From JAGRMG01 sp047975215 (GTDB lineage: Bacteria; Pseudomonadota; Alphaproteobacteria; Rhodobacterales; Rhodobacteraceae), in assembly GCA_047975215.1 (NCBI GenBank), contig JBKEDD010000083.1, positions 1 to 64,000 of the forward strand: DNA of 64,000 nt, in the 5' to 3' direction. The position numbers and the translations under genes are program-made. This document shows positions 1 through 6,626 of the stretch, in pieces; position 1 is the stretch's first letter, and each line of letters opens with the position of its first letter. The notes under the pieces are model-generated. The model worked only from the letters and a program-made list of their open reading frames with translations, had not been told where the DNA came from and searched no databases.

Positions 1-1
1 C

Positions 2-394
2 AAGCGCCGGACGGAAAACGAGGTTCTGTTGCCCGCCGGGCCGAAGATCGCCTTCTCGGGCGGCGAAACCACCGACCACCGGCTGATCTGGGAAAAGCTC
101 GATCAGGTCCATGCCAAGCACCCGGACATGGTGCTCCTGCACGGCGGTACGCCGAAAGGTTCTGAGCGCATTGCTTCCACCTGGGCCAACAACCGCAAGG
201 TGCCGCAGGTCGCGTTCAAGCCCGACTGGGCGAAGCACGCCAAGGCCGCGCCATTCAAGCGCAACGACCAGATGCTCGCCACCATGCCGATCGGCGTCAT
301 CATCTTCCCGGGAACCGGCATCCAGGACAATCTGGCCGACAAGGCCCGCAAGATGGGTATCCCGGTCTATCGCTTCGGCACGGGCAGCGCATGA
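2..394 (+). CDS. DUF2493 (SLOG-fold) protein, N-terminus cut by window edge
   Basis: The reading frame is open from the window edge to a TGA at 392-394, so 130 residues are visible and the N-terminus is missing. The visible part fits the DUF2493 family, a SLOG/YspA-like Rossmann fold thought to bind a nucleotide-type ligand. A KIAFSGG strand-loop is followed by a central LLHGGTPKGSE glycine-rich loop and IIFPGTG before the last helix. A TTG at 29 could be read as a start, but coding sequence clearly continues upstream of it. DUF2493 genes are frequent passengers of alphaproteobacterial ICEs and plasmids, in keeping with the transfer genes that follow. The exact role is not known. Confidence 0.8.
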   Translation, partial: KRRTENEVLLPAGPKIAFSGGETTDHRLIWEKLDQVHAKHPDMVLLHGGTPKGSERIASTWANNRKVPQVAFKPDWAKHAKAAPFKRNDQMLATMPIGVIIFPGTGIQDNLADKARKMGIPVYRFGTGSA

Positions 395-545
395 GCGCTG
401 CCCTCCGGCCTTCTCAGGTCGAAGGCGCGCGAACGGACCTGCCTTTCCGTCTCGCCGAGGCAGGCATGTTCATGCTATATCCTTGTTTGCGCCGTGGAGG
501 TGGTGGCAGGCGCGACCGTTCAACCTTTTGCACGGAGCCACCACC

Positions 546-986
546 ATGATCATTCTGGGCATCCTCGTTTCCATTGCGGCCATCGGCATGATGTGCTGGC
601 TGCTGTTCAACCTCGCCGTCTTTGCACTGCCGTTCCTCATAGGCCTGAATGCCGGAACCTGGGCCTATGGCACAGGCGCGGGGTGGCTCGGCGCAGGGCT
701 CGTCGGCCTCCTCGCGGCGGGGCTGACCCTGGCCGTCGCACAGGGTCTGCTCATGCTCGTCCGCCCACTCTGGGCGCGCATAGTGATCGCCCTGGTCTTC
801 GTCGCTCCCGCTGTCCTGGCCGGGTTCTATGCCACGCTTGGCATCGTCAAACTCGCGATGCCGTCCGAGACCTGGCAACTCGTGTTTGCGATCATTGGCG
901 CGATCGCCGTGGGCGTGACGGCTTTCCTCCGGCTCGCGGGATGGGCGGCCGCCGACCCGGCAGACCGGAACTTTGTGCGCGCGTGA
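546..986 (+). CDS. Small multi-pass membrane protein of unknown function
   Basis: This 146-residue protein is almost entirely hydrophobic. I count about four membrane segments, near residues 2-30, 38-62, 72-95 and 105-130, with short polar loops and a charged tail ending RNFVRA. The ATG at 546 was chosen because the hydrophobic core begins there; the longer open frame upstream has shadow-like, Arg/Ser-rich composition. No catalytic motif is visible and I do not recognise the family. It lies between the DUF2493 gene and the DUF736 gene, so it is probably ICE cargo or backbone. A membrane role is inferred from hydropathy alone. Confidence 0.6.
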   Translation: MIILGILVSIAAIGMMCWLLFNLAVFALPFLIGLNAGTWAYGTGAGWLGAGLVGLLAAGLTLAVAQGLLMLVRPLWARIVIALVFVAPAVLAGFYATLGIVKLAMPSETWQLVFAIIGAIAVGVTAFLRLAGWAAADPADRNFVRA

Positions 987-1571
987 CGACGCGTAGCAGC
1001 AGCTGGACGGACAGCTAGCGCAGTGTGACACCGGCCATCCCCGTCAGGAGGCAGATGGGGATGTATCGGAGCGTACGACCCGGATCGGCGTGAGGCCCGC
1101 GCGCGGCCGTAACGGGAGCGCAAGATCTCAGCTCCGGCACTCGCCTGCCGATCCTGAACCCGGCGATGGGGGCAATGCCGGTGGAACCGTTCGTATGGAA
1201 GGACGCGCAAGGCCTGGGACGAAGGGTAACGGGCTGGCCGTGATGCCGGTCGGGCTTGGCCTTCCTGGGACCTCTGGGGCGCCATCGTCTCCGTTTTATT
1301 CCCCGTCTCTCAACCGCTCCAAACGGCCTCTTCAATGGCCTGATCTGGCCGAAGACCGCGCGAGCGCCTCGACCGCTTCAGCGCAACAGCGCCGTCACAA
1401 CTTTCTTCCCCTGCCGGTGCAGGCACCGTCATTCCTCGCGGTGACAAGAAAGTTCCTCCTTTGCTGTCCAGCCCCCTGCTGCGCGGGGGTGCGCCAGCGA
1501 TCGTCTCCGTCCTGTCGATCGCCATCGAGGCCGCAATGGTGCGGACTCGAAACGGAAAACGGAGACTTAAA
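987..1571. other. Gene-free stretch upstream of the first DUF736 gene
   Basis: No convincing coding sequence is visible in these 585 bases. The open frames crossing it have Arg/Ser/Pro-rich shadow composition. The one structure seen is a 9-bp inverted repeat, AACTTTCTT at 1399-1407 and AAGAAAGTT at 1446-1454. It encloses smaller GC-rich repeats and sits about 120 bases before the DUF736 start, so it may be an operator or leader structure. The bases just before 1572 (GGAGACTTAAA) give an acceptable ribosome site. Confidence 0.4.
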
Positions 1572-1898
1572 ATGGCGACCATCGGCACCTTCAAGAAGAC
1601 CGGCTCGAACGAATTCACCGGCGAAATTGTCACCCTCAGCGTCCAGGCCAAGGGCGTGCGCATCGTTCCCGATCTTCGCACCACCGGCGAGAACGCCCCC
1701 AGCCACCGGGTCCTGGTCGGCCGCGCCGAGATCGGCGCAGCCTGGTCCAAGCGCTCGAACGAGGGCCGCGACTATCTGGGCCTCAAGCTGGACGATCCGA
1801 GCTTCACCGCTCCGATCTACGCCAACCTCTTCGACGACGAGGACGGCGAGGGTTACTCCCTCATCTGGTCCCGCCCGAACCGCCGCAACGGCGACTAA
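1572..1898 (+). CDS. DUF736 family protein (first copy)
   Basis: This 108-residue protein matches DUF736, a small family found almost only on alphaproteobacterial conjugative elements. Typical features are the opening ATIGTFKKTG, the central RIVPDL segment, the GAAWSK motif near residue 56 and DYLGLKLDDPSF near residue 67. The start ATG at 1572 follows GGAGACTTAA. The molecular role is unknown; by context it belongs to the conjugative backbone. A second, more divergent copy lies at 7237-7575. A strong intrinsic terminator follows 10 bases after the stop, so this gene is probably transcribed alone. Confidence 0.88.
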   Translation: MATIGTFKKTGSNEFTGEIVTLSVQAKGVRIVPDLRTTGENAPSHRVLVGRAEIGAAWSKRSNEGRDYLGLKLDDPSFTAPIYANLFDDEDGEGYSLIWSRPNRRNGD

Positions 1899-1908
1899 GG
1901 CGCGCAAC

Positions 1909-1935
1909 GCCCCGGCCGAGAGGTCGGGGCCTTTC
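1909..1935 (+). terminator. Intrinsic terminator after the DUF736 gene
   Basis: GCCCCGGCC at 1909-1917 pairs with GGTCGGGGC at 1922-1930 across a GAGA loop, with one G-U pair. It is followed by CTTTCT. It lies 10 bases downstream of the DUF736 stop codon. Confidence 0.8.
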
Positions 1936-2056
1936 TACCTGCTGGCAGGAAAGCCGTCACCCCTGGGTCGCTGCCGCCGAATCGATTCGGAAGCGTTGAG
2001 CCAGGGCGCACGCAAAGCCGGACTCAAGACCTGGGATTTCAGATAGAAGATCGGAA

Positions 2057-2084
2057 CAGAACGACTATTATAGTCGTAGTTCTG
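2057..2084. promoter_or_regulatory. Nested palindrome, probable operator before the XRE gene
   Basis: ACGACTAT (2061-2068) and ATAGTCGT (2070-2077) form a perfect 8-bp inverted repeat around one T. An outer pair, CAGAAC (2057-2062) and GTTCTG (2079-2084), is slightly off-centre. The site lies 36 bases upstream of the XRE regulator start, where an autoregulatory operator would be expected. Binding by that regulator is inferred. Confidence 0.55.
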
Positions 2085-2104
2085 GAATGCGCGCCGGTCG
2101 CGAT

Positions 2105-2132
2105 GGGAGGTGATCATGTATGATCACCTCCC
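2105..2132 (+). promoter_or_regulatory. 13-bp perfect inverted repeat enclosing the ribosome site and start codon
   Basis: GGGAGGTGATCAT (2105-2117) and ATGATCACCTCCC (2120-2132) are exact reverse complements separated by GT. The left arm holds the Shine-Dalgarno sequence GGGAGGTGAT, and the right arm is the start of the XRE reading frame (ATG at 2120). In the mRNA the ribosome site would pair with the first codons. In DNA the same palindrome could be an operator. Confidence 0.6.
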
Positions 2133-2371
2133 GACAGTCGCGGGCCGCACGCGCATTACTGGGTTGGACACAGGAGACGCTCGCAGATAAGGCCCGTGTA
2201 TCATTGACAGCGCTAAAGCGCCTCGAATCCGAAAACCGGCTCGAGGTCTACGAAACTACGCGTGATCAGGTTCGCCGGGCCCTTGAAGCAGCTGGAATAG
2301 TTCTCCTGTCGACCGAACGCGGACAGGGAGTGCTGCTTGTTCATGATCGCGACGAAAAAGGACGCCGGTAA
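2120..2371 (+). CDS. XRE-family (Cro/C1-type) regulator, QseC-like by position
   Basis: This 83-residue protein is essentially one helix-turn-helix domain. The pattern SRAARALLGWTQETLADKA (residues 6-24) followed by VSLTALKRLE is the Cro/C1 signature. The C-terminal part after residue 55 is a short strand-turn-strand typical of small ICE regulators. In ICEMlSymR7A a small DNA-binding protein, QseC, controls the adjacent antiactivator gene qseM. Here the next gene is a QseM-like DUF2285 protein, so the same wiring is inferred. Two palindromes directly upstream (2057-2084 and 2105-2132) are the likely binding or control sites. The start at 2120 lies inside the second palindrome. Confidence 0.75.
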   Translation: MITSRQSRAARALLGWTQETLADKARVSLTALKRLESENRLEVYETTRDQVRRALEAAGIVLLSTERGQGVLLVHDRDEKGRR

Positions 2372-2482
2372 AGGGTCGGGGAATACTTGGCCCGCGCGAG
2401 CGCGTCTTTCGCCGTCAGCTACAACCTGTAACCGCTCGCGAGCCATTCACCCGACGGCTATTTTGTCCCCGAGGCGGCTGGA

Positions 2483-2758
2483 ATGTCCTCGATGATCCAG
2501 CCATTCGAGGATGATGCTCCCGATGTCGAGGAGCTGACGGCCTACGACCGGACGCACATCAAGCTTTACATGCGTCTCCTGGACGCCGCCGCCGACGGCG
2601 CCGAATGGACCGAAGCGGTGGAAGTCCTGTTCGGGATTGACCCTCGCCTCGAGCCGGCTCGCGCGCGCCGCGTCCATGACAGCCATCTGGCGCGAGCGAG
2701 ATGGATGACCCAAACCGGATATCGTCACCTCCTGTGGCAATCCGCACCCCGGCATTGA
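2483..2758 (+). CDS. qseM: DUF2285 single-domain protein, QseM-like antiactivator of transfer
   Basis: This 91-residue protein is a lone DUF2285 domain, an extended-turn helix-turn-helix variant. It lines up with the C-terminal domain of the split protein at 2888-3644: LLDAAADGAEWTEAVEVLFG here against the MMQAADG...REIAIAMFG segment there, and GYRHLL against GYRRLL near both ends. The N-terminus is acidic (EDDAPDVEEL), whereas the paralogous domain is basic. In ICEMlSymR7A the acidic lone DUF2285 protein QseM binds the DUF6499 part of FseA and blocks activation of excision and transfer. Order and charge make the same role likely here. No DUF6499 domain is present in this protein. Confidence 0.72.
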   Translation: MSSMIQPFEDDAPDVEELTAYDRTHIKLYMRLLDAAADGAEWTEAVEVLFGIDPRLEPARARRVHDSHLARARWMTQTGYRHLLWQSAPRH

Positions 2759-2887
2759 CACGTCAGGCTGGGCCGTGAAGCGATACCAAAGCGGCATCGC
2801 TCAATGCCCTCCCTCGATCTTCCCGCAAGCGGATGATGCTGGAATCGTTGAACAACTCGACCGTTCCGGCAGAGCGAGGAGGGGAGG

Positions 2888-3644
2888 ATGCGACCAGACA
2901 CATCCCAGTGGAGCGACAGCGATCGCTACGAGTTCTACGACAACCTCTCAGTCGAGGGGCTTGCCTGGGAATGCCTGCGCCGCTCCGAACCTTATCAGGA
3001 GCATTTCGCCGAACTCGCCGCCATGCATGCGGAGACAAACCCCTACACCGATGACGCCCAGCATCTATGGGGGTTGCGATTTCCCGGCTCGACCGAGCCT
3101 TTCCGTTCTCCAGCAACAGGTCGTCTGGTCGCCGCTGGTCAATCCGGCCGTTCTGCTCATCGACACCGCGCCGTCGTTCCTGCCGCCGCCGCCTCCGCTC
3201 GCGCCTGCTGACGGCCGTGAAGGCCCGGAGGGCCTGTATGCGATCCACGAGGCCTATACCGACGCGCAAGTCCTGTATCTGACTGGCTGCGACGTCGGCA
3301 GCGCACCCTCCATCGTTCTGCCCTTCGACAACGATCTACCCGACCGGCTTCAGGCCATTCTCCGTCTATGGCATGCTGCGAACGCAGGGCCAGTCCCGCA
3401 CGACGCGCGCGTCACACCCTATCAGCGACGGCGGATGCGCCAGATGATGCAGGCGGCCGATGGCCGCAGCAACGGCGCCACCTACCGGGAGATCGCCATT
3501 GCCATGTTCGGCTCCGAGCGCATCGCTTCGGAGCCCTGGCGAACATCCACGCTCCGCGACACGGTCATCGGGCTGATTGAGAGCGCCTCCGCTCTTATCG
3601 AAGGCGGCTACCGCAGGCTGCTCCGGCACAAACGCAAGGCCTGA
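2888..3644 (+). CDS. fseA: FseA-like activator of ICE excision (DUF6499 + DUF2285) split by a +1 frameshift
   Basis: The first frame starts at ATG 2888 after GAGGAGGGG and encodes a DUF6499 domain (WSDSDRYEFYDNLSVEGLAWE, then HLWGLRFP at residues 59-66); read alone it ends at 3211. The second frame (+1) carries PSLSVLQQQVVWSPLVNPAV and then a basic DUF2285 domain (TPYQRRRMRQMMQ, GYRRLLRHKRKA), ending at TGA 3642-3644. Joining the frames at TTT-CCC-G (3080-3086) gives a continuous 251-residue protein with the family's domain order. In ICEMlSymR7A, FseA is made from msi172-msi171 by low-frequency +1 programmed frameshifting and switches on rdfS. The same mechanism is inferred here; a decayed gene is the alternative, but both halves look intact. 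Confidence 0.75.
3080..3086 (+). other. Probable +1 ribosomal frameshift site TTT CCC G
   Basis: In the DUF6499 frame the codons read CGA TTT CCC GGC. A peptidyl-tRNA-Pro on CCC can re-pair with CCG one base on, after which GCT CGA CCG continues in the DUF2285 frame. The junction joins GLRFP to ARPSLS without loss of family residues. CCC-N sequences are classic +1 slip sites; use in this cell is inferred. Confidence 0.6.
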
Positions 3645-3783
3645 CCCTGCCGCTCGGCCCGGGGGGTGGGGATTCTTCGCCCCCAATCTTCCCCATCCAC
3701 CCCGCCGAACCTTCTCCGCCACCGTGGTCGCAAATCGCCGCTGGTCCTCTGCGGCGTCCCGCAACCTCACGGAGGCTCGATCC

Positions 3784-4065
3784 ATGCATCCTGATCCCGC
3801 CGTTCTGCCGCCACGCTACCTGCGGACGAAAGAGGCGGCCGCATTTCTCAGCCTGTCCGCCAGGACACTCGAGAAGCACCGCACCTACGGTACTGGTCCC
3901 GCCTATCACAAGCTCGGCGGGCGCGTCGTCTATTCCGTCGATGATCTCAAAGCCTGGGCCGACCGCGGCGCGGTGACCTCCACCACAGATCCGCGCGGCC
4001 AGCTGGTTCCAGCCAAGCGGCAGATGCCGCCGGCCTCACCGCGGGCGGTCCGCTCTGTCCGCTGA
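3784..4065 (+). CDS. Excisionase-like winged helix protein (RdfS-like)
   Basis: The 93-residue product has a MerR/AlpA-type DNA-binding domain: PRYLRTKEAAAFLSLSARTL (residues 10-29) and then GPAYHKLGGRVVYSVDDLKAW. That is the layout of phage and ICE excisionases (recombination directionality factors). In ICEMlSymR7A the excisionase RdfS is the target of FseA, and here this gene directly follows the FseA-like gene. The tail after residue 65 is Pro/Arg-rich and probably disordered. The start ATG 3784 follows CACGGAGG. The TGA overlaps the repA ATG (TGATG), so the two genes are likely co-translated. It could also be a plain activator of the downstream replication genes. Confidence 0.68.
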   Translation: MHPDPAVLPPRYLRTKEAAAFLSLSARTLEKHRTYGTGPAYHKLGGRVVYSVDDLKAWADRGAVTSTTDPRGQLVPAKRQMPPASPRAVRSVR

Positions 4066-5225
4066 TGACAGGACGGCGTCGAGCTCTGTCGGAGCGCGGG
4101 CAGCTCGATCTGTTCAGAGCGCTTCCGGGAGATTTCGCGCCACGAGACGCGCAGGATCTCATGGCCTATCCCTTCTTCTCCCTTTCGAAGTCCCATCGGA
4201 TCGCGCCGATCGATTTCAACGCGGGCGCCGTCTCGATCCGCGTCGAAGCGGTGCCGGACCACGGCATGGCGACCATCTGGGACGCCGACATCCTGATCTG
4301 GGCCGCGAGCCAGATCGTGGAAGCACGCGATGCCGGGCTGCGAACCTCGCGGCTCATGATGGCGACGCCCTACGAAATTCTCACCTTCATCGGCCGTGGC
4401 ACCAGCCTGCGCGACTATCGGCGCCTGAAGGCGGCACTGGACCGGCTGCAATCCACAACGATTTCGACCACACTTCGTCAGACCGCTGAAGGACGCCGCC
4501 ACCGCTTCTCCTGGATCAATGAGTGGCAGGAGCGGACCAACCGCAAAGGCCGACCTGACGGCGTCGAGATGATCGTCCCGGACTGGTTCTACCAGGCCGT
4601 CCTCGACGATGCGCTCATCCTCACGATCGACCGGGCCTATTTCGATTTGACGGGCGGACTCGAGCGCTGGCTCTACCGGCTCGTCCGCAAGCATGGCGGC
4701 CGGCAGAAGGACGGGTGGCGATTCGACTTCCGCCACCTTCACCAGAAATCGGGCAGCCTGTCGCCGTTCAAGCGCTTCGCCTTCGAACTACGCAACATCA
4801 TTCGGCGTCAGCCGCTCCCCGGCTATACGCTGTTCACCGAGATCGAATACGGCGGCCGGATGTTGTTGGCCTTCGAGCCTAGCCCACCCTGTGCAAAACC
4901 TGTGGATGGCCTCGTGCCATCGGGAACCCGGACAATCGTGCTATCGGGAACCCGGGGCTCGTGCTATCGGGAACCCAAACAGGGCGTAACGCACGGAAAT
5001 CGCGTCGAAAATCGCGCCATTAACTTAGAGTCTAACGAAGAATCTAACTTTGAAGAGCGCAGACGCGATGTGCAAAAGCTCATCGTGAAGGTCGGCAATG
5101 CGCTGAAAGTATCGTCCGGCGACAAGCGCCGGGCGCTGGATCGGAGCGCCACCGCTGACACTTTCGCCGTCCGTCGTCGCACTCCCACGACGTCTTCCGA
5201 CGACCCCTCGGGAGGCGCGTCATGA
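4065..5225 (+). CDS. repA: Replication initiator protein A (RPA family, PF10134-like)
   Basis: This 386-residue protein matches the plasmid/ICE replication initiator A family. Visible family features are GQLDLFRALPGDFAPRD near residue 13, the segment MAYPFFSLSKSHR, IWDADILIWAASQI, and the YRLVRKHGGRQ motif near residue 205. The C-terminal third is low-complexity and encodes three iteron-like DNA repeats (4912-4978). It starts at an ATG overlapping the stop of the excisionase-like gene and ends overlapping parA by four bases (ATGA). The expected role is to bind an origin and open it for replication of the excised element. No replication test exists for this element. Confidence 0.88.
   Translation: MTGRRRALSERGQLDLFRALPGDFAPRDAQDLMAYPFFSLSKSHRIAPIDFNAGAVSIRVEAVPDHGMATIWDADILIWAASQIVEARDAGLRTSRLMMATPYEILTFIGRGTSLRDYRRLKAALDRLQSTTISTTLRQTAEGRRHRFSWINEWQERTNRKGRPDGVEMIVPDWFYQAVLDDALILTIDRAYFDLTGGLERWLYRLVRKHGGRQKDGWRFDFRHLHQKSGSLSPFKRFAFELRNIIRRQPLPGYTLFTEIEYGGRMLLAFEPSPPCAKPVDGLVPSGTRTIVLSGTRGSCYREPKQGVTHGNRVENRAINLESNEESNFEERRRDVQKLIVKVGNALKVSSGDKRRALDRSATADTFAVRRRTPTTSSDDPSGGAS
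4901..4978 (+). repeat. Three iteron-like direct repeats inside repA with a DnaA-box-like site
   Basis: Units TCGTGCCATCGGGAACCCGG (4912-4931), TCGTGCTATCGGGAACCCGG (4936-4955) and a third at 4959-4978 that differs only at its last two bases are spaced 24 and 23 bases apart. TGTGGATGG at 4901-4909 matches 7 of 9 positions of the inverted DnaA box. The third unit is read in another codon frame than the first two, so conservation acts on the DNA. This is a candidate vegetative origin. Confidence 0.6.
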
Positions 5226-5875
5226 TCCTCGCCTTGCTCAATCAGAAGGGCGGCGTCGGGAAGACCACGCTGGCGCTCGCCATCGCGGGCGAATGGGCCA
5301 TGCAAGGACGGCGCGTCATCCTCATCGACGCCGATCCGCAAGGCTCGGCGCTCGATTGGTCGGAGATGCGCGCTCGCGAGGGGCTGCCACGCCTGTTCAG
5401 CGTGATCGGTCTCGCCCGAGACACGTTGCATCGCGAAGCCCCCGCGCTTGTCAGGGATGCCGATCTCGTCGTCATCGATGGGCCGCCGCGCGTGGCGGGA
5501 CTCATGCGCTCGGCGCTGCTGGCAGCGGACATGGTGCTGATCCCGGTGCAGCCGTCTCCCTTTGACGGCTGGGCGTCGGCGGAAATGCTGGCGCTGATCT
5601 CGGAGGCGCGCATCTACCGGCCGGAACTGGTGCCTCGCTTCGTCCTGAACCGATGCGGCGCGCGCACTGTGCTGGCGCGCGATACCGCCGAAACGCTCGC
5701 GGACCATGACCCTCCGGCGCTGGAAACACGCATCGGTCAGCGCATCGCTTTCGCCACGGCTGCGCAATCCGGGCGGATCGTCCGGGAACTCAACCGGGAG
5801 AGCGCGGCCGCGCGCGAGATCACCGCGCTGGCGGCCGAAGTGGCGTATCTCGGCAGTCCCCGGAGCGCATCATGA
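5222..5875 (+). CDS. parA: ParA-family partition ATPase
   Basis: The 217-residue protein is a small ParA/MinD-type ATPase. A deviant Walker A, KGGVGKTT, lies at residues 9-16, IDADPQGSA at 38-46 is switch I, and VVIDGPP near residue 84 is Walker B. It lacks an N-terminal DNA-binding domain, as in type Ib partition systems. It overlaps repA by four bases and the next gene, a ribbon-helix-helix protein, by four bases. This is the usual ParA plus small centromere-binding partner arrangement. The likely role is segregation or stabilisation of the excised element. Confidence 0.93.
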   Translation: MILALLNQKGGVGKTTLALAIAGEWAMQGRRVILIDADPQGSALDWSEMRAREGLPRLFSVIGLARDTLHREAPALVRDADLVVIDGPPRVAGLMRSALLAADMVLIPVQPSPFDGWASAEMLALISEARIYRPELVPRFVLNRCGARTVLARDTAETLADHDPPALETRIGQRIAFATAAQSGRIVRELNRESAAAREITALAAEVAYLGSPRSAS

Positions 5876-6120
5876 GCGCCCGGACAAGCAGAAGGGGCTT
5901 CGCGACCCGGCCAGCCGATCCTGAACATTGGATCAAGGCCGGACCGCCTCCGCAAGGCGGCGATGCGGCCACGAATACCGCCCGGCTGACCATCGACGTG
6001 ACGCCCGAGATGCGGGGGCGGATCAAGATCGCCGCCTTCCGGCGCGGCACGACCGTCGCCGACATGCTGCGCGATCTCCTCGCGCGGGAATTTCCCCCAA
6101 CCAGCGGAGATGGCGAATGA
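5872..6120 (+). CDS. Ribbon-helix-helix partner of ParA
   Basis: This 82-residue protein has a disordered basic N-terminus and a C-terminal ribbon-helix-helix fold. The beta strand is TARLTIDVTPEM (residues 36-47), followed by RGRIKIAAFRRGTTVADMLRD. It resembles ParG/CopG-type centromere-binding proteins and directly follows parA with an ATGA overlap, so it is probably the adaptor that binds the partition site and stimulates the ATPase. The stop in turn overlaps the start of the DUF2840 gene. A purely transcriptional repressor role cannot be excluded. Confidence 0.8.
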   Translation: MSARTSRRGFATRPADPEHWIKAGPPPQGGDAATNTARLTIDVTPEMRGRIKIAAFRRGTTVADMLRDLLAREFPPTSGDGE

Positions 6121-6626
6121 CCCCAAGCACGACACCCGGTCAGGCGCGCTCCGCGCAAATGGCCGACCGGTTCACTCTTGTTGAACTGATCTGGGTCGAG
6201 AAGTTGGTCGAACACTGGATCCGGTTCGGCATGGCTGTACGTGAGGAGATCCTGGACCGCCGCCGGCGTGTCCTCTCCTTCCGGCCGGGCTCCAGCTTTG
6301 CGCTCGTTCGCTGGGCCGCCAACGAACATGGAACGGTCGAGTCCCGGCTCGACATCCTTTGCGCGCCGACGCCGGGCGAGACTTATCAGACCCTGCCGCT
6401 CGTCGATCCCGGCGGCGTCCTTCTCCTGCGAGCCCATGGCTGGCCCAAGGTGGAGCGTATGCTTCAGATCATCGACGCCATCGAAGCGGCGGGTATCGAT
6501 GCGGTGGAGGTCTCGCCCGATCACTGGCGGCACGTCCACAACCGGCTCGCCGCCGGCGAACGGCCGCGTTCCTATGCGCCAGCCCAGCACCGAGCCTGGC
6601 TGAAACGGCGGAGCGTCCAGCCATGA
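6117..6626 (+). CDS. DUF2840 family conjugation-associated protein
   Basis: The 169-residue protein fits DUF2840, a family encoded beside traF in alphaproteobacterial transfer regions. Features are LVELIWVEKLVEHWIRFG near residue 22, FRPGSSFALVRWAANEHG near 60, and a C-terminal PAQHRAWLKRR. No signal peptide or membrane segment is visible, so it should be cytosolic. The ATG at 6117 overlaps the stop of the upstream gene, and the TGA at 6624-6626 overlaps the traF ATG. Function is unknown; its placement suggests a part in DNA processing or control. Confidence 0.85.
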   Translation: MTPSTTPGQARSAQMADRFTLVELIWVEKLVEHWIRFGMAVREEILDRRRRVLSFRPGSSFALVRWAANEHGTVESRLDILCAPTPGETYQTLPLVDPGGVLLLRAHGWPKVERMLQIIDAIEAAGIDAVEVSPDHWRHVHNRLAAGERPRSYAPAQHRAWLKRRSVQP

